A stretch of 64,000 nucleotides of DNA from NCBI GenBank assembly GCA_014526335.1, contig JACTAT010000006.1, positions 5,578,070 to 5,642,069 of the forward strand. The letters are read 5' to 3'. Each line of letters begins with the position of its first letter. The stretch's first letter is position 1. The DNA comes from Chrysaora quinquecirrha. Taxonomy: Eukaryota; Cnidaria; Scyphozoa; Semaeostomeae; Pelagiidae. The position numbers and the translations under genes were made by a program. Shown one piece after another: positions 54,676-64,000 of the stretch. The notes below the pieces were generated by a model that saw nothing but the letters and a program-made list of their open reading frames with translations, was not told the origin of the DNA and ran no database searches.

Positions 54676-56310
54676 GTGAGTAAACCGCCAGTGTTAGCAT
54701 TACGTGCAAGTAAGTTCACTTTATGGATCCTGCAGATAGTACAACCTCAAAATGAAAATTTTTGAGAAAGTTATAGTCAAATTTACAAGGTTTGCAGTGG
54801 CAGTGAAATTGGTTGGTAGTACTTTGTTCTTGCAAAGTTACAAGTAAATTTCTGTCTTGATTGATACAATAACTATACAGAGCAATGCCTGAAGTAAGCC
54901 AGGTGGTATTTGCCATCATGTTCATAAACTACGTGCATACAAGGGGGCATTTAAATAATCTATGTTTTTCATAATTGATTTATTTATAACCATATTTGGT
55001 TTGTTTATAACATGAAGAAAAGAAAAGGTCCTCAGAGGTAGCCTGCCTGAAGACTCAACTGGTTTTTACCTCCAGATGAGTTGAGTTGAATTAAAATTTG
55101 AATGTTCGTCCTCCAGTGGAGTCTGCCCAACAGCGAGCAATTGCTTGTTCCAATCAATGAAAAATAGTGGAAGGAATCTGATTGGCTGACAGCGATTCTC
55201 AGGATTCTCAGAAAATAATCATAACAGTTGAGTTCAAAAGCAGTGAGAGTATTAATTGTCACATTTTGACACATTTTGATATTTTGATTTTAAAATATCT
55301 AATATTGAGAAGTTTGTATTTTTCTCCAATGTTAAGCACTTTCCATGACCCACTTGCAGTATCTGATAATGCAACATGAAGCCTTCTCGATTCATAGTCA
55401 AGCAAGCAAAAAGATCATCAAGAAATTGACATTCAAAACGAACAGAAGCTACGAAACAAGCTGCAAGATCGATACCCACAATTATCAGCTGCATTTGAAT
55501 GGACCATTGCCAACTTGCATTAGAGTCAAACCAAGCAATAATGTTGTTCTACCTTTGCCTGAGCAGTATTAGTCCTGTTTGCTCTTATATTCCCACGCTC
55601 ACTGCAAAGAACTTCTTAAGAGACTTAGTACCAGTCATGCTAAGTCTATATCTACCCTCTTTCAAAATATATTCTATTAGCGAATTGAGACATCACCACA
55701 TTATATACATAGAATTCACTTGTTATAGATTGTAGGATTAAGTGAATAGGAAACTAATCAATCTGTCCTCGCAGGTTATGCAGTTGTCACTAACTCCTAA
55801 CTTTTTACTCTTGAAGAAGATAATGTTTTCATCTTTATATCAAGCATAGGAATGCAAAGTGGAAAAACTACATACTGAATTTGATGTGAAACGTTAAACC
55901 ATGCCTTTATAGGTAAAAAAGAAGTGACATATATTTCCTCCATTAAGAAACTTTTCTATAGATTAACAGTAATGTCTTTCACTCATTCAGCTCCTGCAAC
56001 AATTGTCTATGACAATGAATGCAACCTACATGCTTACTGTTTGAACAGAGAGCCAGTGTTCTTAAAATAGATACTAAATCTCATGTTGATTGCTTCCATT
56101 GGAAGAATCACACAGGTATGAGAATTCTTTTAATATAATCAAAGAGTGTAAAAGATTTAAACAATAACCTTGATTATGCCATGTGAAAATCACCTTGTCC
56201 TGAATTGTTGTCTCCTTAATTATCAGCAACAGTATTTTTACAATCAATTTCCTTTATTGTTAGGCTACATTGCTTATGAAGGTATCTTACGAACAATAGT
56301 TTTCCAAATA

Positions 56311-56475
56311 AAACTTCCTCAAATACTTAGCTATAACAAAGAATTCCAATAATTCTAGTTCAGTTTATGATCATAAGGGTTACAATGGTGGCTAAACTTC
56401 CTCAAATACTTAGCTATAACAAAGAATTCCATTAATTCTAGTTCAGTTTATGATCATAAGGGTTACAATGGTGGC
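56311..56475. repeat. 83 bp tandem duplication
   Basis: 'aaacttcctcaaatactta' through 'ttacaatggtgg' occurs at 56311 and again at 56394 with one visible mismatch (ccaataa / ccattaa). Confidence 0.9.
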
Positions 56476-57384
56476 CTATATAGTGATTGATAGGTCACTT
56501 TGTTTTTCAAGTTTCTCAAACTATTTATTAATCTTCCCTTCTTTGGGAATGACATAGACTCTCCGTGGATTCTTTCAGCCACAGGTTCTCCAATAAAAAC
56601 TTGGTTTTAGCAATGGTTTATTTTCGTTTTACATGACACGATAAAGAAAACTTCCTGAATATTTCCAAACTTTCTGTTCTTCCTTGTATGTACCATAAAC
56701 CAGAGAACAAAAATTTTTGTGCAAAGCATTTCTGTTTGTTAATAATATATATGTTGCCAAATCACAAAGTCCAAGAGGAAAAATAATAATTTCATTTCTT
56801 TTTTAATCCCTTTCTCGAGGACACTGCATTGTTGCAATATTTCAACACATCCTTGTTTTGAAAATGTTAACAGACAAGTAAACAAGCAACAAAACTCAAC
56901 TCTGTAAAGGCCAGAGAAATTCATACATAATGTATTTTGGGTTCTCCCTCTGGTCCCGGAATCGTGAAACATTGCAGAGTAATGACCTTTTTGGCAATAC
57001 TAATAAGCCCTTTTAGATAAACTGTCTCCTAGCAATACCCTTAAGCTAAGGCTAAATTAGGAGACATATTGCACACAATATTGTATTCTGCTTGTCTCCC
57101 AAGGTGGCAAAACATGCAAGTGACAAGTGAACAACATGTCCCTCGAGTAACAGAAATGTTTCTGTTGTCTGCCAGAAACATTTTCAGGCCTCTTGCTTCA
57201 AATTTTGTCATGTGCTACAAACTTTCAGTGGTGGCTAAACCATGAGAAATCGAGGGAACATGCTATGAGGGACAATGTCATGTGTGACATGTCTCCTAGT
57301 TTAGCTCAAAGGCCTTTACACTACCTGAACGTACAACATACTAATTCTTTATTGTTTCCATTCATAAAAGGCTAAAAAAGTTGA

Positions 57385-57465
57385 AAATTTCCTCAGAAAT
57401 TTTATCGTTAGGAGTATAAGTTCTTAAATTTTTGTCGACTTTCTACATGTCAGTTCCTTGGAATG
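57385..57465 (+). repeat. Short dispersed repeat, second copy
   Basis: Diverged relative of 455-545, with 'agtataagttcttaaat' and 'tttctacatgt' in the same order. Confidence 0.4.
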
Positions 57466-59636
57466 TAAGAAATATATTATAAACAAGAAAATGTTGTTTT
57501 TTATTTCATTTCAATCTTGCTTAATCAAAAGTTCAGATTTAATGTTTGTAATCCTAATTTTGTATCAGTCAATGCAATACTTTTGCTGTTTGGCAGTTAC
57601 AAGCATTTCTCCCACTTGCATCCAGATCGTTTATATGTGATCATCACTGGTCACCGCAGACTAACAAATTCCAGTAAAAACAACACCCAGTGACAATAGG
57701 AAAATTTGCAATTTTGACTTTTCCTTGACAAGTGGACCATCCGCCAAAGTCTCAGGTCACAGACAAAATAAAGTAAATGAAAACCAGGCCTTAGCATACA
57801 ACAACAGCCATGTATCTGTTTTATTCTCACCAAGCAGCAACCATCCATTCATGACCACACTGAGCAATTTAGTCTACCAAATTCCTCAAAGTTAGCTGAA
57901 TATTCTTGTACCTGGGATATAATACTTCACTAGTATTTCACTGGCACTAAACAAAAACATTGAGGCTGCCACAGCTTTTGCGAATTTCATAAGACAGCTA
58001 ACTTAAACACTATCTCTATCAAATGAATTAGCATTCCTCAATAATTTACCGGAATACCTGGTTTCCATCTTGATCTACAAAAAGCACAAATTATAAAAGT
58101 AGGGTGTTATTAATAATGTTGTGTAAAAAAAGATCTACTCCTCTGGCTCACAACCTGCCAAAATATACAGTCTTCCTAAATTTCATGAGACTCAGCCCCT
58201 AATTTTCCTCCTCCTTTTTGACCTATAGTTTCAAGATTTTAAGTAGCAAGAGACAACAAATGACTGCTACAGATTTGTGTCAGATGCACAGAAAACTGCT
58301 TTAAAAAAAAAATTGTTGGAATACAGGTCATCATTCTTACAAAAAAGTATTAAAATCCTTATGTCACCAAATTTTTGATCTTGAGTTTTTTCTATTTTCT
58401 AAAAATTTCATCTTTCCTGATCAGTTTGATGCCAAATTTTCTTGATTTGGATAAGCAGAAATAAGTCTAAAAGCGTCTTGAAAAGGGGTACCTGGTGTGA
58501 TATTTTGGAAAATTTGTGACATCACAAATATGACTTGAGTTCTTCATGCACTGTGAATTTTGCCAGACGAATATTAGATAAACATGCTTTATGTGATAGC
58601 AAACTAAATACATTTGTGAATGTTTCATAGAGTTGTGAATGTGAATGTTCTTGGGTTAAGTAACCTTTTTGAAGAAAACTACAGCAATTTGAATTTTGTT
58701 CACCTGCTAAAGACAAAACCAGATTTTTGGAATGGAAATGATGGAAGAAACAAACTTTCATCCATCTAAATGTATTTTTCTGTATATGAAACATTTTCCT
58801 GCATATGGAAATAGTAATTCATCTTGAATAATGTCAAAAATTTTTCTTCATCGCTTTTCTTGGTCCACAGAGTTGAGTTGAAGGCCATCTGACAGCCTAA
58901 ATCAATCCCGCCTTCACAGTTGCACAAAATCTATCAATTTCAGTTAATATCTTGGCCAATTTGGAGAAATATCAGTAGTCCAATTCTTATACTTATCCAA
59001 ATTGTCTTATTTCTACAAATTTTAGGCTGAAGCAGCCTGAAATCCCATCTCTTCAGTGAGCCAGCTGACATTTCTCCTCTCACTTCAGACTTCTATGGCT
59101 TTTTAATCTGACTTCAGTTGGCTTTGCGCAGGTGCAATGAGCAAATCTCTGCGCTAATGATCATATTTTCTATGTCACAGTTGTTTACAGACTTTTCAAA
59201 ATTTGCAACATTGAGAAGCTACAAAATCATTTCTAGAAAAGATCGAAAATTCTGTTTTCAGTTCTGGAATTAGCGCGTCAAACTCTGTTAGACATTGTGA
59301 AAAAATACATATTGAATATTTGGTGTCATAAGCACTTTAAAGAATTTAATCCGGTTAGTCCGATAAGCATACTATTTGAGCTTGTTTCATATCAAATTGA
59401 ACAAATTGTGCATAAATGTAAGTATCTTTTTAAAATCATGGTTTTTTATGTTGATTGATCAATTTCAGCACTGATAATGAATCAAAACATGACAATAGGT
59501 CCTGTCGGAGCATCCGGGAACTTGCGAATTGGCGGCTTTAGCAACAGCGCGAAGGGGAAAACATTGATCACTTTCACCTCCATATCACTTGCGCGAATAG
59601 AATAGTAAAGATAGTTTCTCGTTTTTAAATTAGTTT

Positions 59637-61750
59637 ATGATCGAAATGTCTTATGATTATGCTGAATCTATTTGCGGAGAAGATTTCAGAAGATATAAAA
59701 GCAAGTTGGCACTTGTGAATATGACAGAATGTCCTTTTAAAATCCCAGCTAATTGCTGGAAGAACGATCCGTTGTCTTGGCCTAACGTCACGTATCCTGA
59801 TATCTATCATTATCTCATTGAGTCAGCAGGTAAAATTGTCTTTGCTTTTATTATTTGTATGAAAAAATAATTTAGGATTTTAAGTTTCCCTATTACATGT
59901 TATGTGTATCTTACAATTTCCTTGTTTTCCTATTATCAGTGCTTGTTTTTTTATTTAATAATCAAGGTACAGTAGGTAACAGTAGTTTAGACCATTATCT
60001 TACCAAGAAAGAGTAGGTCAGTTTGATTCATAGATGTTTTCTATCTTTTAGGAGTTCATTTTACTAAGCAATCAATGAAAAACTACAGATCCCTCGAAGC
60101 TAATAACTATTTCACTAGTGGATGGGTACAAACAGTGTTAGCTTTTTGCCCTGGAGATTCTGGCCACATTTTGTTGCGTGCAGATGTCAAGCCATCATGG
60201 AGAGTGACAGAAAACAGTCATTCAGCTTGGGTTGCAGCAAAAGAGGATGGAACAATATCAACAGCACATTGTACCTGCAAAGCAGGGTATGTATGCACAC
60301 TTTGAAATTTACTTCAATATATTTTGTTATGTCAAATTTATGTCAACTCTTAAGACTTGCTCTGTTATCTTACAATTGTATTTCTTCTTTTAGTCTTGGG
60401 GAGTCTTGCTCGCATGTAGCTGCAATAATGTTTAAAGTAGAGGCTGCAGTGAGGCTAGGCTTGACAAGAAGGGCTTGCACAAGTGAAGCATGCAAATGGA
60501 ATGATTACTTTGTAAAAGATGTAGAGCCAAAGATGATTTCAGAGATCGAATTTTATTCAAAGAGTGCCAAAGAAAAATTAAGCAAAGATAAGATGACGCA
60601 GAGGAAGGACTTTGCAAATGAAGAAGATAAAACCAGGCTACTTGGCTTGTTAAAGCAGAAAAAACCAAATGCTATTGGCTTGAGCACATTTAAAAATCAT
60701 GCTGATGATTCTTTTTGGTCAAAGCCTGCAGTGAGGGATGAAGGGTATCCTCGACCTCTGAGAGCCATGCTTAAAATGTCAAAGAGTGAAAATCTTATGA
60801 GTGATATTAAAATCACTGATAGACAACTAAACTCATTAGAGAAGACCACAATTAAACAGTCAGACTCGATGCTGTGGCATGAGCAACAAGTTGGGAGAAT
60901 AACTGCATCAAGTGTTCATCAAGTCATAAATACTAAAATTAACAACCCTGCACAGTCCCTGCTGAAACAAATCTGCAAGCCAGAGCACTCCCAGCTAAAA
61001 GTTTCTGCAGTGATGTGGGGAAAAGAACATGAACAGCATGCCTTTGAAACTTACAAGAAAATTATTCTTAAGTCCAATGTTGATAAAAATGTGATTCTAC
61101 CAGAAGGCACTATCATTATTTCAGAGAGAATGAGGAAATGTAGCAAAACTCACAGAGTTACAAAAGCAGGATTTCGAGTTTCATCAGAAGAGCCATGGTT
61201 AGGAGCCTCTCCAGATGGACATGTTCATTGTGAAAGTTGTGGAAATGGGGTAATGGAAATAAAGTGTCCATTAAAACTAGTAGATCAACCAATCAAACGG
61301 TATTTGCAAGACAGAACAAGTCATTTAGACTGTCAAAATGATTTAAAGAAGAATCACAAGTACTTCACACAAGTACAATTAAAAATGTATGTTTGTAAAG
61401 TCAATTACTGCCACTTTATAACATGGTCTCCAGGAGACTGTGTTTTCTCCTATGTTGAAAGAGATCCATTGTTCATCCAAATGATGGTGGCAAAGGCAAA
61501 GTTGTTTTGGAGCACAAATGTTTTTCCTGTGCTCATTGAAGATAATGAGTCAGTATTGGAGGAGCCAGATGAAAGCCCTGTGTATTGCAAATGTCAGGGT
61601 GAAATACCAAACGAGAAGATGGTTGGCTGTGACAATGAAACCTGCAAATTCAAGTGGTTCCATTACAGTTGCATTGGACTCAAAACTGAACCAAGAAAGA
61701 AAACATGGTACTGCAGCACAAAATGTCGCAATGCTAACAAAAGAAAATAA
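59637..61750 (+). CDS. ISL2EU accessory protein: SWIM finger, YqaJ exonuclease, PHD finger (three exons)
   Basis: Exons 59637-59829, 60052-60286 and 60394-61750 join in frame (introns 'gtaaaa...ttttag' and 'gtatgt...ttttag') to 594 residues without stops. A SWIM zinc finger spans the second junction: 'CTCKAG' plus 'LGESCSHVAAIMF' (about 138-153), formed only after splicing. The YqaJ/lambda-exonuclease fold follows with its motifs: 'GRITAS' (about 311), 'WGKEHE' (351), 'LGASPDG' (412), 'MEIKCP' (429), 'YFTQVQLKMY' (466). A PHD finger ends the protein ('YCKCQGEIPNEKMVGCDN', 'WFHYSC', 'WYCSTKC', 537-590). YqaJ enzymes are 5'-3' DNA exonucleases; a role in repair or end processing during transposition is inferred. 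ATG 59646 is an alternative start. Confidence 0.9.
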
Positions 61751-61829
61751 CTTAACAGAAAATACTTTTTTTACTCCTGTATTTGATAAAAAATATAAGA
61801 TAAACAACATTTTTATGAACTCAAAATTT

Positions 61830-63631
61830 CTACTCTATATTTTCTTTATACACAATGCCATCTTCCATGTTAACAAGAGCAGCACAAACATTAACTATGT
61901 TATCAATCTTAGTCACTGTATTGTTTTCTCTTGCTTCATCTTTGATTGATTTTATAAAACACAATTGCATTGGACCAGATAAGATGGTGTAACGATTTTT
62001 CAAGACACCAATCACTCCCTCGATATGGATTCTTATATTTGAAATTTGCCTTGAGTGTTCAAATTCTTGAGCAGGCATCTGAGTTTTTCCTTTCATGAAT
62101 TTAGGAGTAGTTAGCTGCCCTTGAACTCTAACTGCAAAATCGTCATGTAGAGTGAAACCTCTATCAGCCAAAACTTGATCTTCTGGCAAAAAATGTTTGT
62201 AAGTCATAAAGTCAGATCGTCGAACAATTTCTACATCCGATGCTCTTCCCCCCATGCTGGACTCAAGTATGTTATGGATCCAGCAGGGTGACACATAATA
62301 AAAAATTTTACTGTTGTTGACTTTTGTAGCTTGAATATGTAGTGGCTCTAGCTGCATGAAATTTTGGGCTTTCAATCTTTATTTCAAAACAGTTAACTAT
62401 ACAAGTTAATCTTGGATATTTGTCTTTAAAAACAGGTGGCACAGTTTGGAAAATTACTTCTCTATCCGGCAAATGTACTAAAAAGCCAATCTTGAGATAC
62501 AAGAGATTGAGCCATTTAAAAATATTTCCACAAAGTTGACCTTGCAATCCCTTATAAATGGATGATAAGGTCAACAGACAGATTTTGTCGAAGCTTAACC
62601 AGTGTTATGAACAACTGCTCTTTAACAGCTATTTTTGACTGAGATGATGAGCAAGGTTTTATGTGAGGATACATGTAGTCATAAAGTACTTCAAATGTAC
62701 TCCAGCTTAGCCCTGTAAATATTCTACACTTTGTATCATTTCCTTGCACAGCAGATGAATGGAGAGATATGCTTCTTTTGGTGGCAAGCCTCTTCTTTAA
62801 ATATTCATTCAGCATATCTTTTTCCTTCAGATCTTTTTCATATTTCTCTTTCAGCATCTGCATTTCTTGTTGTAACTGTTTTGCTTCATATGCCTGCAAA
62901 CCAGCTGCTGTTGCTGCTTCTTCACTTTGAATGTCACCATCAGTAGTGCTGACTGTAAATGAATCTATTATCTCAAAGGAACGAACTGCTTCTAAATTGT
63001 TAGTTTTCAAATCATTATTTTTGGTCTCGTTATTGTTCTTTTTTGATGGGACTTGATCAGTGAAAGCTCTCAAAGACTCTCTCTTCTGCTTCCTTTCATA
63101 CCTTTTTATTGAAAGTTTTACTGCAGAAGTATTTTTAATAGATCTTTGATCTGCCTCTGGAAATATCGAAGGAACAAAGCCAGGGTGGTCTGGAGCATTG
63201 GATTTTTTACCTATAAAATATAAATATAAAACTTTCTATAGCAAATCAAAATAAGATAAGTAGAAGACACATCCTACACAACAGCACAAGCTTTAGGCCA
63301 GCAGGAAGTTGTTAACGATGAAAGAATAATTTTCATCGATTAATTGACCAATTAGTAGAAGCTTAAAACTATACAGTTATTAAATGAGATTGAATATCTA
63401 TAAACATTTATATCTTGTCCTCTTACCTTCCAAAAAGTGCTTTGAACAAACATAATGGTAGTCCGATTTCGGCTCCCAAAGCTTCCCGTTCACATCCTCT
63501 CGTCTTATTGCTTGGAGCCAAAGTTTTCTTCTTTCGGGCTCTGTTGCTTCGCTTGGAATCATGTAGAAGCTTAATTCATTATTTTTGATCTTATTTGTGT
63601 GGCAATACGTCAAACAGCAACTTTTTGGCAT
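61830..63631 (-). pseudogene. ISL2EU THAP-DDE transposase, frameshifted
   Basis: Exon 1 (63631-63427) encodes a THAP finger, 'MPKSCCLTYCHTNKIKNN' to 'YHYVCSKHFLEG', a C2CH DNA-binding domain. It splices ('ggaag/gtaaga', 'tttatag/gt') to exon 2 from 63210, which has a coiled coil ('QLQQEMQMLKEKYEKDLKE') and then the DDE_4-type catalytic domain. The frame breaks near 62580, near 62320-62335 (after 'TTYSSYKS') and at a C run near 62245-62250. Beyond these, 'DQVLADRGFTLHDDF' (catalytic Asp) and 'RIHIEGVIGVLKNRYTIL' (Glu) are well kept. The first Asp block reads 'CIVNCFEIKIESP' where the family has D-C/T-E. It therefore looks inactive unless the shifts are sequencing errors. Confidence 0.85.
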
Positions 63632-63775
63632 TATTACAGGATTTTCAAGATTGAACAAGATATTTTCTTCGCGAACATGTACACTCCACAGTAAGACCTA
63701 CAACAATGTTTTCCCCTTTGCGCTGTTGCTAAGGCCGCCAATTTGCAAGTTCCCGGATGCTCCGACGGGACCTAT

Positions 63776-64000
63776 AAACTTTCAATCAAAGTGCGGACAT
63801 CATGGGGCTTATTGCAATTTGCGAAAATTTCGCATTGTGCCAAAAATTTGAAAATAACAAAACAGACCCACAAAATTGTAAAGTGCAAAAATTCTATCCG
63901 TTTCTCATTTCTATTCACATATGTACGGTATTAAAAATTTGAGTTCGTTTCTCATCGTTGATAAACACAAAAGGAAAATAGATCCTAGGCCAGCCGGGAA
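63776..64000. other. Flank beyond the ISL2EU element
   Basis: 225 bp with no motif seen. Confidence 0.5.

Larger units (their letters stand above)
54680..59490. other. Long stretch without recognisable genes
   Basis: I see no domain motifs, TIRs or splice-bounded exons on either strand in this 4.8 kb, apart from an 83 bp tandem duplication (56311) and a short dispersed repeat (57385). It may be intronic or intergenic host DNA. Confidence 0.5.
59497..63773. mobile_element. ISL2EU transposon, structurally complete (4277 bp)
   Basis: Inverted ends of about 69 bp (59497-59565 and 63705-63773) start AGGTCC[TC]GTCGGAGCATC and differ at only a few sites, mostly C/T or G/A as expected from CpG decay. 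AT flanks both sides (59495-59496, 63774-63775), matching the 2 bp AT duplication known for ISL2EU. The two genes are on opposite strands: a SWIM/YqaJ/PHD protein (plus) and a THAP-DDE transposase (minus, frameshifted). This is the known two-gene plan of ISL2EU, a sister of PIF/Harbinger. Confidence 0.9.

Noticed and set aside
57779..57796. 'gaaaaccaggccttagc' as the missing Harbinger right end
   Set aside because: Only about 11 bases resemble the expected terminus, the TIR continuation is absent, and it is 48 kb from the genes.

Overview
The window is eukaryotic and animal-like. It is AT-rich, has spliceosomal introns with ordinary GT/AG borders, TATA, CCAAT and heat-shock promoter motifs, and a very dense mixture of transposon families: Penelope-like, PIF/Harbinger, ISL2EU, piggyBac-like and mariner-like MITEs, pogo/Tigger-like, a Polinton-type polymerase, an L2/CR1-group LINE and a tRNA-derived SINE. 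This mixture is typical of invertebrate genomes such as cnidarians. The taxon is an inference from repeat content only.

Layout, left to right. Positions 1-5650 hold a decayed Penelope-like retroelement (RT plus GIY-YIG) split by a TTAA-flanked MITE, then a 2.4 kb TIR element that itself carries a mariner-like MITE. 5968-9771 is an integrase fragment interrupted by a Harbinger transposon with a spliced, catalytically complete transposase and a convergent MADF/BESS gene. 10570-14010 is a broken Polinton-type protein-primed DNA polymerase B with its promoter, carrying a SINE. 14640-22236 holds minus-strand gene pieces: an unrecognised coding remnant, orphan exons, a three-exon leucine-rich-repeat gene, a HECT-like remnant and an SGNH-like remnant, plus a snap-back hairpin repeat. 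The first 373 bp of the window are repeated almost exactly at 19499-19871, next to the 5' end of the LRR gene.

The most unusual content is a repeated cassette made of a roughly 10 bp minisatellite array, a C2H2 zinc-finger gene, a convergent gene for a small protein with a Bcl-2-like BH1 signature, and a promoter packed with consensus heat-shock elements, CCAAT boxes, CRE sites and a TATA box. Copy 1 (22237-25165) has both ORFs intact. Copies 2 and 3 form the core of a very large inverted duplication (about 35301-52107) centred at 43250 with a 3-base loop, where two minisatellite arrays of about 1.7 kb meet head to head. Copies 2 and 3 share a 71 bp deletion in the zinc-finger gene. In copy 2 the Bcl-2-like gene is broken. 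In copy 3 it has been replaced by a foldback-type element of inverted ~160 bp tandem repeats.

Between and beyond these lie a pogo-like transposase remnant with a PHD finger, an EXO1/XPG-like nuclease remnant, a HIRAN domain, a hairpin-bearing 50 bp tandem repeat, the 5' part of a LINE (ORF1, PHD finger, endonuclease), and two TTAA elements lying edge to edge. At the right end, 59497-63773 is a structurally complete ISL2EU transposon with 69 bp TIRs and an AT target duplication. It has an intact spliced SWIM/YqaJ-exonuclease/PHD gene and a frameshifted THAP-DDE transposase on the opposite strand. Most of 54700-59490 shows nothing recognisable.
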